From assembly GCA_025917655.1 (NCBI GenBank), contig CP084619.1, positions 1,240,001-1,304,000 on the forward strand: a stretch of 64,000 nucleotides of DNA. The letters are read 5' to 3'. The stretch comes from Chlorella sorokiniana. Its lineage: Eukaryota > Chlorophyta > Trebouxiophyceae > Chlorellales > Chlorellaceae. The notes beneath the pieces were generated by a model. That model was given only the letters and a program-made list of their open reading frames with translations. It was not told the DNA's origin and did no database searches. Numbering within the stretch: position 1 is the stretch's first letter; every line of letters starts with the position of its first letter. Of the stretch, positions 49,775-61,150 are shown piece by piece. The position numbers and the translations under genes were made by a program.

Positions 49775-52700
49775 ATGGACCGGCGTAAGACGCTGGCGGG
49801 GCTCAGTCCCGCCCAGCTAAACAGCCGGGCCAGCCTAGCGCCGGGCGGGCCCTGGCTGGGAAGGGCGGCGGCGGCGGCGGCAAGCTGCCCCTAGAAAAGG
49901 CGCTGAGCCGCATGTCGCTGGCAGGACCCATAGCACGCCGCTCGTCAGCCTACACTACCAAAGCCAGTGGGGTGAAGAGCGACCCGCGGCCAGTCAGCGA
50001 CAAGGGGTTTCAGGCGGCGTGCATCCGCACAGTGATAGCATACCTTGCAGCACACGGCTTCGAGTACGCCATCACGCCTAAGGTGCGGTCCCTTTCGCCT
50101 CAAGGCCATGCTCACCAAAGTCGCACACGGCCTTCAACAAGGCACTGCGCTAGTGCAGCTGCAGCAGCTGGCCTGGTGGCACTCGAGGGGAGTGGGCCGC
50201 CGCCCGACGCCAGAAGCCGCGCCTGTTGCACAGCGCATCCCATCCTGTCTACATCTCCCTGCAGGTGCTGTCCAGCCCCACCACCAAGGACTTCACCAAC
50301 GTGATGCTCTTCCTGTACCGCCAGTTTGATCCCGTACTGCCCAAGACCTTCAAGCTGGAAGAGGAGGTAGGGTTGGCTCCTCCCTTGCGGGTGGCGTGAG
50401 CTGCGGTGTGCATGCCAGGGCTGCCTGGGCCGCTGCTGCAAGTAAACGCTGCCTATGAAAGGGTCGGCAGCAGGCCTGCACCCATGTCACCTCTCAGTCC
50501 GCCTGGAGTCGCCCCCTTTTACTGCTGACCTCATTGATCCCCCAAACCCGCTGCAGGTCCCCCAGCTGTACAAGCGGATGAAGTACCCCTTCCAGATCAG
50601 CAAGAGCAACCTGACGGCGGTGGGGTCGCCCCACACCTGGCCCTCCCTGCTGGCCGCGCTGACCTGGCTGGTGGAGCTGCTCAACTACCAGGAGCGGGCA
50701 GAGGCGGCGCGCCAGGTGTGGCGGGGGCAGGGCCCGCATGACTGAAGCGGGGTGAGGTGGAGCTTCCTCGCAAGTTGCTGTGGCCAGCGATGGGCTGGAC
50801 AATGCAGTGCGAAGGCAGAGGCTGTGCAAGGGGGAGAGACTGTGGGTGGCGCTGGGCAGGGGCAGCGGAAAAAGTTGAGAGCGGGTGCGCATGGAACAGC
50901 CGGGCCATTGTGCTCCGCCCTGCACGCCGCCATAACATGCGTGCTGCGCATTGTGCAGGACATCGGCGACGAGCGCAGCCGGACCGAGGCGGAGTTCTTC
51001 CAGTATGTCAGCCAGGTGAGAGGGCGCCACGGTGGGGAGCTGTGCAGGCCCTGACTGCGCTTGGCTGCTGGGGCGGGCGGGTATCAGGCCGGGCGGCTCC
51101 CGGCCCTGCGATGTGGCTATGCCAGCCAAGCTGTGGCCCTCAATGCGTTCTTCCAATGTTTCCGGTGTACAATGCTTTATATGGAACCGCAGGTGTACCG
51201 TTACTTCATGACTGGAGATGACGGGCGCTGTGAGGAGGAGGACGACAAGCAGGCAGCCGAGTTTGAGGCTCGCGCCGCCGCTGTGCGCTCTGAGACCGAG
51301 CGGCTGCAAGCGGTGCGAGCGGCTGCCTGGGGGCGGCGGGGAGGATAGTTGTTGTGCATGGTGCGGGGCATGGTTAGCTCCGCTGTTGCTGAGCCTGCAG
51401 CGATCGTCGGGAGTGTGAAGCTCTGCTGTATTGGGTGATAGTAGCTTTAAGCACGCCCCCACCGCACCCACGTCCCCCCCCTCCCCCAGTCAAACGAGGC
51501 CCTCCGCGCAGAGATCGATCAGCTGCGCAGCGAGCCTTCCCCGCTGGTGGCGGCACGGGCGGCGCGTGAGGAGACGCTGGCGGACAAGGAGAAGTTCCTG
51601 AAGCTGCTGGACAACCTGCAGGTGGGTGCTGAGGTGGGGAGCGCGCGCAGGTGCGGCTGCCGTTATTGTGGGGTATTGGGCCGCGCAGGAAGAAGGCCCT
51701 TGCCTGCCTGCTGCTGTCGCTCTGCTCGCTGCTGGGTCGTGAAGCGGGTCTGGCTTCTCCGCTTGAATGCCGCCCTCTTCCGCTGCTCTCCCCGTTGCTG
51801 CAGGCTCACAAGGCATCGCTGCAGCGCAAGCTGGCGGAGCGGCAGGCCGACGTGGCGGCGCAAGCGGCTGAGCTGGCGGGGGTGGAGCGCGAGAACGAGG
51901 CGCTGCGGACGCGCGTGGCGGCGCAGACGGTCCACCCGCAGGATGTGATGCGCATGAACCAGGACAAGTGAGCGCGGGGCGGCTCCCGATGGGCTCGGCC
52001 ACACCAGGGCGCAACGGGACCGTTCACCGCCAGGGACGCAGAGCGGCAGCTGCAAAGCACGCGGTGTCCCTCACCCACCAACACCCACACCCGACCCGAG
52101 TCTGCACCCCATCGGCTCCCGCCGCAGGGCCAAGCAGGAGGCGGCGCTGCGCTCCACGCAGACGCAGCGCGAGGCGCTGGACCGGCGTGTGGCGGAGCAG
52201 GAGCGGTCCATCGAGGAGCGGCTGGACGCGGTGGAGGGCGCGCTGCTGGTGGGTGGCCCTCCCGCCTGTGCGGGCTGCCCAGAGGCTGCCGGGTTTGTCG
52301 CGCGCAGGGCGCTTGGGCGGCTGCTAGGCAGGCCGCCGGAAAGCCATCCGCTGCTGGGCTGCACGGTACGTGACCTGGCAAACCCCTCGACCTCGCTTGC
52401 AGGGCTACCACAGCATGGCGGACCGGCTGGCGCTCATCCCCGCCACCGCCAAGCGCGCCGAGGGCGTGGCGTTTGAGGTGCGGCTGGATCGCGGCGCCGC
52501 CTCTGCCTCGGAAATGATCAACGTGGACCTCAAGGTGGGCTGGGGGGGGGGGGGGGGGGGGCATAAGGCTGACAAGCTGTTTCCGTCCTGCGGGACTTTG
52601 ATGACAGGTGTGCTTGCTTGAGCGCAAGGCTGGAAGTGCCAGCTTCGCCTGCATGTGTGATGGGGGTGGCACACCCGGGCCATACGACCCTAGGATCCCA

Positions 52701-54093
52701 ACCTCCAGCCTTGCGCGGCAAGCTATCTGCTGCCTGCGGCGCCTCCCTCCTGGCAGGGCATGGTGAAGCCTGCGCTGCAACGCCTGCGCGACGGCTACAG
52801 CGGCCGGGCGCGGGAGCTGGCGGACCAGCTGCTGTCGCTGCAGGAGCAGCGGGACAGCGTGCGGGAGCTGCTGGCGGAGCGGGAGGAGGAGAACCGCAAT
52901 GCAGAGGCGCAGGTGGGGCGCGGGGCGGAGCGGCTGGGTGCTTGGGGCAGGGCATGGAGCCGCAGAAATCATCAACGGCAGGGGCAGCATGAGCTCCAGG
53001 GCCACATAGCGTCGAGGCACAGGGGTCCAGGCCTGGCTGCTTGGCGACACAGCGGCGTGCCAGGGCAGCAGCGCAGCAGACTGGCAAGGACGCGCGGGTG
53101 TGTGCTGCATGTGCGCAGGTACACAAGCTGGATGCGCAGTACCGCGCCGCCAAGGAGGCGCTGGAGCAGGACATTGCTGCCGCCAATGCGCAGGTGGGCT
53201 GCAATGATCCTGGCCGGGGCAGCTGCAGGGATGTGTGGGGGCACAGGGGCGGTTGCTTGTTGTGTGATGCAGGCGGGTTGGGTGTTCCATCACAACGCAA
53301 ACAGGTGGCCCCTTCTGGCGCCGCCCCATCCCCCGCAGGTGGACCAGCTGGCGGCTGAGGTGGCGCAGCTGCGCAACGCCAACGGCGCCAGTGTGGCGGC
53401 CAGCGAGGAGCGGCTGCATGCGCTGCAGGCGCAGTACGAGGACCTGCTGGGGTGGGTGGAAGCCGGTGCTGCTGCTGCCAGCGCAGCTGCCTGTGGCTGG
53501 GGGCACAGGAAGGGCTGTGTGCAGCCGCGCAGTCCACCATCAACCCATCCGTGGCTGCTCCAATATTCTCCCTTCTGCCGGGCCGCCCGTGCCTCACCGT
53601 TGGCCCCTGTTGAGCACGCCCCTGTTCCGCTGTGCCCTGCCTGCCCCCGCAGGCAGTGCGAGCTGGACAATGCGACGCTGCACCGCGACCTGTCGGCGGC
53701 GCTGGAGAAAATCTTGAACCACAAACTCGCGCTGCAGGTGCGGGGTGTGGATTTTGTACCAAGCCCAATGGGGGGGTGGACGCTATGTTTGAAACAGTAC
53801 TCTTGTTGCATATGTCTGTGTGGGGTGGGGGTTCTGGGGGCTGACGATGCAGCCAGGGCTTGGACCTTGTAAGGCAGCATTGCAAGCCAGCTTGTAGCCA
53901 CACTGGAGAGTGGTCTCAAGGTTGTGCGGGCACAGCATCCTGTGGCAGCAGGCTAGTCTAACTCCAGCTCACCACAACTTGCCGGGTGCTGCCTCTGCTG
54001 CAGGCGGAGCTCAAAGCGGTGTGCAGCCGGGATGCCGCCATCGCCGCGCAGCTGGAGCAGGAGGCAGTGAAGCTGGCGGCACTGCCTGCCTGA
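49775..54093 (+). CDS. NDC80: Kinetochore protein NDC80 (HEC1)
   Basis: Outer-kinetochore subunit that grips spindle microtubules through a calponin-homology head and pairs with NUF2 by a long coiled coil. The ATG at 49775 gives the basic tail MDRRKTLAGLSPAQLNSRAS. A frame break near 49840-49860 leads to KLPLEKALSRMSLAGPIARR. The CH domain is PVSDKGFQAACIRTVIAYLA, AHGFEYAITPKVLSSPTTKD, FTNVMLFLYRQFDPVL, VPQLYKRMKYPFQISKSNLT and AVGSPHTWPSLLAALTWLVE. A coiled coil follows over about ten exons (ETERLQASNEALRAEIDQLR, KASLQRKLAERQADVAAQAA, MVKPALQRLRDGYSGRAREL and others). It ends EQEAVKLAALPA at the TGA 54091-54093. The layout and the YPFQISKSNL and PHTWP blocks are diagnostic. TGTAA follows 194 bases after the stop. 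Confidence 0.93.
52542..52561 (+). repeat. 20-base G homopolymer at an NDC80 intron start
   Basis: Begins eight bases inside the intron that opens at 52534, after the exon ending VDLK. It is the longest homopolymer noticed in the window, and its length should be treated as approximate. Confidence 0.9.
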
Positions 54094-54713
54094 AAGGCAG
54101 CGCTTGTTAGGAACCCGCTAGACAGCAGGCAGCACGAACAGGCAGGACCGGTCCTACAAGATCCTGGTACCAGGGGCGAAATGCCACAACGCCACCCCAC
54201 AGCAGCAAGCGCAGGTAGACACCCGTGACCAGACCCCAGACCCGAACCTTGCTCCACTCGACATCCTCTCCCACCACTCATCCCTCTGTAATCTGCTTGG
54301 CTCACGTCACAAGCAGGCAAGGCGCTCGCTTGATGTAAGAGTAATTCCCTGATTTGGTGCTTGAAGTCAGCCCGGTAGCAAGCAGCATTGGGCAGATGCG
54401 TGCGCCGCCGCGTACTTCTGTTTGCAGACGTGCGGCGGTCAACATGTGCCGTCAGCCTGCACCATCAGCGGTTGTGAAGCTGCCCCACCTATTATATCTG
54501 ATCAGTTGGTATGATGCTTGGAGCTCGACACTGGTGGAGGAGCAACCGGAAAGTTGAACCCTTCTTTCGCCTATTACCTGCCGGCAGGCACTTTCCCAAA
54601 GCTCCAAGACGAGCAGAGAGGGTTGCGGGGCCTCCCTTACGCTGAGGACCTGAATTGGAAAGTTGATTGAACGTGCGTTTGCTCATCACAAGCCGTGGTT
54701 TGTGCTATCGACG
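54094..54713. other. Spacer, NDC80 3' UTR and upstream region of the next gene
   Basis: 620 bases of lower GC. It contains the NDC80 poly(A) motif TGTAA at 54287-54291. No further gene signal was seen. Confidence 0.55.
54287..54291 (+). terminator. TGTAA polyadenylation motif of NDC80
   Basis: Sense-strand TGTAA 194 bases after the NDC80 stop codon, in an otherwise non-coding stretch. Confidence 0.5.
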
Positions 54714-56129
54714 ATGCCTTTCGTCACATATGGCGCTGTTAATACTTCTGCCGCTGTGACTGAGCGCTCTCAGCTGGCGCTGTCGGCACGATTCTCAAAC
54801 TCGCCCATCCCACGTGATGCGGAGCAAGGAGAGCAGGTATGTAGAATACTCACACATTATCGGCAGCAGGCCTGCTGTGTCACCCATTCACTCCCCTCAG
54901 CACCGCTTCCTGGGCCGCCTGCGCAGGACGTTGCAGCAGCTCGAGCGCGAGCTAGCCGCTGAGCGGGCTCGGCGGCAGCAGGCGGAGGCACGCTTGGCTT
55001 CTTTCACCCTGCGTGCCTCGGAGAACAACTCGGCTTTGGCGCGCAACAACTTGCGCCTGCAGGAGCAGCTGGCACGGCTGCGGGGGAGTCTGACCTGCTG
55101 TCCCATGAGGCAGGGTGTCAGCGGGCAGCTGCTGCGGCACGCGAGCAAGAGGCGGCGCACAAGCTGGCGCTGCTGCAGCAGCGACTGCATGCCGCAGAAG
55201 ATGAACAGCGCGTCTTGCGGCGCCAGCTGGCAGGCAAGCAGGTAATGGGTGCAACAGACTTTGGACGCTGTGCAGTCCTCTATTCTTTGAAGATCAACCT
55301 GGCGGGACGCCGTCGTTCAAAATCCTTTGCTCTATGCCCTCACAGGAGATCATCTGCTACCTTGAAAGCAAGCTGGCTGAGAGACAGAGCGCGCTGTGGA
55401 AGGTGCCGCCTGCAGTAGAGGGCAGGCTCGGCACGGCGGTGGTGGCCCTGAGCAGCGGTGATAGCAGCAGTGAGGACAGCAGCAGCTTGACGCCCGCTGG
55501 TGAGGTCGTGGAGGAGCCAAGCTTCCCTGTGCAGGTGGAAAACGTGCGGGCAGCTGACAGCTTTCGCAGCATGCAACAGCATGCGCTTGAAGAGCTGCGG
55601 CAGCCTGCGCAGCAGCATGGAGCGAAGCAGCTGAGGCAAGCGCACGGTGAGGTGGAGGAGCAGCCCGAGCAGCCGGAAGAAGAGCTGGGAGTGGCGAGCA
55701 CCCCTGCAGGGAAGCTACTGCAAGTGCCTGGCAGGTGCGTGCCGCTGCTGGCGCGTGCCATTGAGGGCCATGCCCACCAGCCAAGGCGTTCACAAGCAGA
55801 TTGCTGCAGAGCGTGCAACGCTCTTCCCGCCTTTGGCTTCCCGCTGTGCAGCCAGCTTGCAGCGCAAGGGCGCCCAGCACAGCGGTGCGCTCGTCGCTCC
55901 GCGCACGCAAGCCAGTCAGCTACGCGCTGCCCAGCCTGCACAGCAAGCTGCGCAAGGGGACCCCTTCACCTTCGGGAAGCGGCTGCCGGTGACGACGGGA
56001 GGGCCGACGGCCAGCAGCACTCGCGGGCGCGCACCAAGCCGCGGGCACGCCTCCCCGTCACGGCGACGCCAGCAGCAGACGTCGGCGGCAGCGCTGCGCC
56101 AGCAGGGGACGCTTGACCTGTTTGTGTGA
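54714..56129 (+). CDS. Coiled-coil protein ending in a PCNA-binding-like motif
   Basis: Not recognised. The ATG at 54714 starts MPFVTYGAVNTSAAVTERSQ (exon to 54838). The next exon is a long coiled coil: LGRLRRTLQQLERELAAERA, LASFTLRASENNSALARNNL, LRLQEQLARLR and, after a frame break in the G run near 55083, SDLLSHEAGCQRAAAAAREQ and KLALLQQRLHAAEDEQRVLR. The third exon gives EIICYLESKLAERQSALWKV, then a Ser-rich acidic region (VALSSGDSSSEDSSSLTPAG) and a Gln/Glu-rich part. The C-terminus is basic and Ser/Arg-rich (TRGRAPSRGHASPSRRRQ) and ends QQGTLDLFV at the stop 56127-56129. Gln-x-x-Leu-x-x-Phe at the extreme C-terminus fits the PIP-box core, though the second aromatic is Val. A role at replication forks or in cell division is possible but inferred. 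Confidence 0.6.
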
Positions 56130-56196
56130 CGGATGCATCTGACACGAGGCATTACGTAACGTGTGACGTCCATTGACAAAACTGTGATGGCGGCAT

Positions 56197-59100
56197 TCAA
56201 AAGTGATGGCAGAACAGGGCCTTCAGCAGTTGCTTCAGAAGAAGGCGCACCACCCCGCGCCTGGCCAGCCTCCGCTCGCCCCAGCGCAGCGCCTCACGCC
56301 TCCTGCCGCCGCGGCGCAAACGGCTGCAGCCGCAGCGACGCCTGCGCCTCGCCCTTGCCGCCGATGCGCTGGTGCTGGAGGGTGGGCGCGCCGCTGGCTG
56401 GGTGGTCCTCGGGGTGTCGCCGGAGTCCCCGCTGGCAGGCTCGTCGTCGGCGCCGTCCTTCCGGAAGTGAGGGTGGCGGTGGGCCTCGGGAATGATCCTC
56501 TCCGCCTCGTCCTTGTCAAAGATGCCCCACATGGTGCCAAGCTGTGGACGGGGGGACGGGGACGGCAGCGACGGCGGGAAGCGTGGGTGGCAGCAGCGCT
56601 GTGGGGTGTCATTGGCGGAGGGGCGCGCGGGGCGGCTCAGGACACCGGCCTGCAGCGCTGAGCGCCGTCGCGGGCCTGCAGCCGCACCTTCTTGCCGGAG
56701 CGAACGTCCTGCTCGTCCTGCCAGGTGGGCACGGCGTACCTGCAGGGCCGGGAATGCGGGCGCAGCAGCAACGCCTCTCCTCTCCATCCAGGAGATCACC
56801 CCGGCCAGGAGTCCCTAGAGCCCCCTGACTTGCTCAAACATGCCACGGGCTGAGGCTGTGCAGCAGCTGCGCGTCCGGTGGGCAGCCCCCGCCCCCACCA
56901 GCAATCGCCGGCCTCCAGCTGGAAGGCGTTCACGCCGCGCTCGGCCTTGAAGAAGCCCAGGTCGCCCCAGAAGGTGCCCCAGGAGTTGCGGATCAGCCAG
57001 TACCTACGGGGGAGGGGGGCCGACAGGGGGCGCTGGATGCAGAGAGGCAGAGAGGCAGAGAGGCGCGCAGGAAGGCAGAGAGGCAGAGAGGCGCTCCATG
57101 CCAGGGCAGGCGGCGCGGGAGCGCTGCACCGCGTGCCCTGTGGCCGGGTTGAGGGCTGTGCCGCGCGTTGGCCTGCGCAGGCCGCCTCAGCAGAGCGCAG
57201 CGTCCTCCCCCAGGAAGCGGCAGCTCACTTGAGGCCGTCCTGCTCGCCCCAGCCCACAACCTCCACGTCGTGGTCCACGTCGGTGGCGTTGGTCACGTCC
57301 CGCGCCACGCCGCCGTGGTAGCCTGCAGCAGGCGGGCGGCAGGCAGCAACGTGGTGGGCGGCGGCTTGGCACCGACGCATGACTGCCGCTCGAAGCGGAG
57401 GGGCTACGCGGGCTGCAGCAGCGGGTGTTGCAGGGGGTGGGCCGCACTGGAGCAGCACTGCCTGCCCTGTGAAGAGTGTTCCTTCAAGCGTGTCCCCGGG
57501 CATTCATGGGGTTTTGCTCCCACCAGCCTACCACATGCTCCACCAACCAGTCGCCCTACCGCCCAAACCCCACACACCACACCACCACACACAGCCATCA
57601 ACCAGCCACCCACCGTAGTCGAAGACCTCCACGGTGGCCATGGAGCAGGTGATGGGGCCGCGGTGGAAGATCCTGGGGGCGGCAGAGGGAGGCAGGAGCA
57701 CGCCGGTACTGCTTGTTACTGCAACGACGCGCCGAGCAGAGCACATGGAGCCTCGGCGTGCCAGCGCCCCAACCAGGATCAAAGCACAGCAAGTGGCAGC
57801 TGCGGGTATTGCGGCTGCAGGCCTCCTGGCGCGCCAGAGGGCTTGCCCCCTCCCAACCCCGCCCCTTTCCCACACACCACCACCACCACCACACACACAC
57901 GCATCACTAGCACCCCCAACAACCCCCTCACTCGTTCATCATGCCCAGCTCCGAGGGGTCGTCCAGCTTGCCGTAGGAGGAGAGGTAGTAGCGGATGGGG
58001 CTGCGCACCGGCCAGCACGCGTCCTTGCCCTGCGGCGGGGTGCGGGAGGGGGAAGGGGGAGGCGGAAAGCAGAGGGTTGCAAGGCTGGGGCACGCAAAAC
58101 AGCAGCGACGGATGCCCAGCGGGCCTCAGGAGGGCGCGGCTGAGAGCCGCCAGCCAACCCACGGCAAGCGTGAGGCGCTGCGTCAGCACCTTGAGCGGCA
58201 TGCAGTTGATGCAGTAGCCGTCGGCGGGGCACTTGCTGGCGCCCTTGCCGTACTTTGTGTGGTCGGTGGCGCTGTACGGCTGCGGTACAAGTGGGATGAG
58301 GAAGCCTGGGCAGCCTGTAAACGTAAAATCTAACGTCCAGCTGCAGCTCACTTGTGTCCAGTGCCTGCTTCCAAGCCGAAGCGCGGCAGGCAGCGCCGCC
58401 CGCCAAAAGCAATCGGCAGGCAGCGCTACAGCACTGGTGATCTGGGCAGCCCGCACCCGCGCCTGCATCTTTGCCCCACCCACCACCACCGCTGCACATC
58501 CAGGCACCCGTATCCCTCGCACGCACCATGCAGCTCTCGTCAGGCAGGCCGTAGTGCGTCATGTACCGCACCACATCAATCACGTCGCCGCCGTCGCAGC
58601 CCTGGCCGTACCTGCAGAAGGCCAGCGGGGCGGGAGAGGCGGCGCAGCGGTGAGGAGCCGGCATGGCGGTGACACACGCAACAGCAAAGCAGACCCAGCA
58701 CCGGGCGGTCAGCGGTGTTGAAGGCACTTGGTGGAGAAGCGGGAGCGGGCGCAGTCGGTGGCAGGCGTGGGCAGGCGCCCACCCGTGGAAGGCGGCGCAG
58801 TTGAGCACCACCTGGCGGGCCAGCATGGTGTCGGGGCCCAGGCCCCCTTGACAACCTTCAGCCGGTCCTGCAGGGCAGCAGCGCGGGCCCGGGAGGAGGG
58901 GAGGCGGCGCTTTGTGAACAATGCCGGGCAGAAGTGGGACTTAGCCCAATGGACTGCCTTCTGCCGCTGCACCTCACCTGGATCATCGAGGTGGTGGCAT
59001 GCAGCCAGCACGAGCCGCAGTACTGCGGGCCGGTGGGGGAGGGAGAAGAGGGCACACGAAATGGATCAGGGCCGCTCCTCGTGCGGGTCAGGGGGCGTGT

Positions 59101-59487
59101 GTTGTGTTCAGCGCGGCCCACGGCAGCACACGCACGCAAGCAAGCACACCTGCGGAATGTGCTGATTCCAGGAGGGGGCCTGCGGGTGTAGGAAGGCAAG
59201 CAGCACCCAGGCGGTGAAGTTGGAGGCTGAGCATCAAACACGCAGCCACCCACACCGGCGTTGCGCGCAGCACATACCAGCATCGAGTTCCCGTCGACGT
59301 CATTCCAGTTGAACGCCTCTGGCAGCTCTTCCAGGCTCTTGTGTGGTGCGGGGATGTGGTTGAAGTACATCTCCTCGGGCGGCACCTGCTTGCGCTGCTT
59401 GCGGCAGCCTGCCTGCGCCGCAGGGAGCCCAGCCAGCAGGAGCAGTGCCAGGCCGGCGCATGCCGTTGCCGCTAGAAGGCGGGGCAT
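56197..59487 (-). CDS. Cathepsin Z/X-type cysteine protease
   Basis: Papain-family (C1A) carboxypeptidase of the lysosome/vacuole. Starts at 59487 with a clear signal peptide (MPRLLAATACAGLALLLLAG). A short propeptide follows (CRKQRKQVPPEEMYFNHIPA), then ELPEAFNWNDVDGNSML. The exon ending SWNQHIPQ joins YCGSCWLHATTSMIQ. This keeps the HIP insert before the catalytic Cys, the mark of cathepsin Z. Next come VVLNCAAFHG, YGQGCDGGDVIDVVRYMTHY, GLPDESCM, YGKGASKCPADGYCINCMPL and RGPITCSMATVEVFDYG. The catalytic His lies in VDHDVEVVGWGEQDGL and the Asn in YWLIRNSWGTFWGD. GFFKAERGVNAFQLEAGDC is followed by an unusual C-terminal extension (VPTWQDEQDVRSGKK, GIFDKDEAERIIPEAHRHPH). The extension changes frame; the stop may be at 56294 (ending LRLQPFAPRRQEA) rather than 56197. 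Its 3' end faces the previous gene with only 67 bases between stops. Confidence 0.88.
57040..57094. repeat. AGAGAGGC-type minisatellite
   Basis: Purine-rich 8-base units (GAGAGGCA) repeat about six times with one interruption, inside an intron of the cathepsin Z gene. Confidence 0.85.
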
Positions 59488-59931
59488 GGGGCCCTGCACA
59501 CAGATCGTACGAGGAATGGACGGCTTGATGGGTTGCTGTTGGCAGGCAGAGTTTTCCGGGAGGAGCGAAGGATGGCCCCTGACTTTGGTGGGCACCCCTG
59601 TCCACGTTGAATTTTTAAATGGTATCGCAGACATCATGAGTTCAACCATGCATGTCGCGCCTTTGCAGGGTTACCTGTCTAGCGACAAGGGTTTCTGATG
59701 GACAGGCGAACGGCGGCTAGCACGGCCGCAACTCAATGCTAACTATAGTCGACAGCTTTGTCTGTCTCGATTATTGATGAAGCCTCATGCCGGAAGCTCA
59801 GTGTACCTCAAACCTGAGGTACAAGCGATCTCCACACCAGTATCGAGCCACTGAGAGCCAGTAATCGTGATCAGCCTGTCATTAACGATTGCGCGTGTCG
59901 CTCAGCTCGCCATACACCCTCCATCTCAGAG
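59488..59931. promoter_or_regulatory. Shared divergent promoter region, cathepsin Z / MSRB
   Basis: 444 bases between outward-facing start codons, AT-richer than the genes. It holds a perfect inverted repeat at 59803-59822. No TATA box can be assigned with confidence. Confidence 0.6.
59803..59822. promoter_or_regulatory. Perfect inverted repeat upstream of MSRB
   Basis: GTACCTCA and its reverse complement TGAGGTAC are separated by AACC. It lies 110 bases before the MSRB start codon and 316 before the cathepsin Z start. It may be a dimeric regulator site or a 5' UTR hairpin; no known motif is recognised. Confidence 0.5.
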
Positions 59932-61150
59932 ATGGCCACCACAACTTCTGCCTGCCTTCAGCCTTTGGCCTGGCAGCGTACTTACAATTTGCGCAGGGCG
60001 CGGGTGGTCGGACCAATGAGCCGGCAACGACAATTTTGTGCGGCAGCACCCGTGAGTGCAGCGCAGCCGTCTGTCGCAGTGTCTGCTGCGGAGGAGGCTT
60101 CTGCTAGCGAGCGGCCAAGCCGCCGTGCGGCCCTGGCTGCCCTGGTGGCGGGTCTAGCAGCTATAAATGCATCCCCCGCGGTGGCGGATGAGAAATCGCC
60201 GCGGAATGGGGATGTGCAGTACAGCGATGCCGAGTGGCGGCAGCGGTTGAGCCCCGAGGCGTATGCCATCCTTCGCCAGGCGCGCACCGAGCGACGCAAC
60301 AGCAGCCCCCTGGTCAGGGTAAGAGCGTGGCCATTGACAGCTGAACTGGCTGCGCATACGCCCCAGCAGCGGCAGCTATGCGCAGCTGAGGGGAGCCAGC
60401 CTCAACCGCAGCTCCCCTGTGTGCGACTGCAGGAGAAGCGCACGGGCATCTTTGTGTGTGGCGGCTGCGGCCAGCCGCTGTTCCCTTCCGAGGCGAAGTA
60501 TGAGTCAGGTGGGGAGCAGGGGGCTCACAGGCTGCTGGATGATGGGCAACGGGGCTTGCGCTGGGCCACTGGTGAGAGCAGCCGCTGGCGGGCCAATCTC
60601 TGCTCCATGCTGCTCCTTGTGAGGGCGGCCGAGGCTGACTGCGCCCCTGCAGGCACCGGATGGCCCTCGTTCTATGACGCCCTTCCCAAAGCTGTTTTGC
60701 TGGAGCCCGACTACTCCATCCCCTTCATGCCGCGCGTGGAGGTGAGCTTGCGCTCTGACACTGCTCCTGCATGCGGTGTGTGCGCATTAAGCAGGGAAGT
60801 CCTCCTGAGCGGCCATCACCCCCTTACTGTCGCAGGTCCGCTGCAGCCGCTGCCTGGGGCACCTGGGCCACGTTTTTGAAGATGGCCCAAAGCCCACCGG
60901 CCTGCGCTACTGGTGGGTGTATCTGTCGTGTTAAGGTTGTTTTTGTGCAGCATTTAGCAACTGGACAGGAAGTGTGGGGTATGTGAGGGCTGAGAGATGG
61001 TTGAACAATGACGAACAAACGATTCTGGCCATGGTGCACGGGGCTGGTCAAAAGAATCCGCTGCTTTGCCACCCTCACATCGCCGCCATCCCTCCCCCTT
61101 CCTTCAGCATGAATGGCGCGGCCCTTCAATTTGAACCGCAGCAGGCGTAA
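59932..61150 (+). CDS. MSRB: Methionine-R-sulfoxide reductase B, plastid
   Basis: Reduces methionine-R-sulfoxide in oxidised proteins. Exons: 59932-60318, 60433-60508, from 60653 to about 60740, then about 60837-60914, and a last short one to the TAA at 61148-61150. The catalytic domain has [20 protein letters not shown] (first CxxC zinc pair), [31 protein letters not shown] (second CxxC) and [14 protein letters not shown] with the catalytic Cys. That Cys codon is split by the last intron (TG|C). The long N-terminus has an R/S/A-rich first part ([19 protein letters not shown]). A second part reads [20 protein letters not shown] followed by AVA and DE. The twin Arg, the hydrophobic core and the Ala-x-Ala site resemble a Tat-type thylakoid-lumen signal. 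All joins keep phase and no frame break was found. Confidence 0.93.

Noticed and set aside
57040-57094. CRISPR-like or transposon terminal array
   Set aside because: Units are 8-base purine-rich slippage repeats without spacers, terminal inverted repeats or any mobile-element protein nearby.
60900-61110. Selenocysteine in the MSRB active site
   Set aside because: The codon is split by an intron and reads TG|C once joined, so it is an ordinary cysteine.
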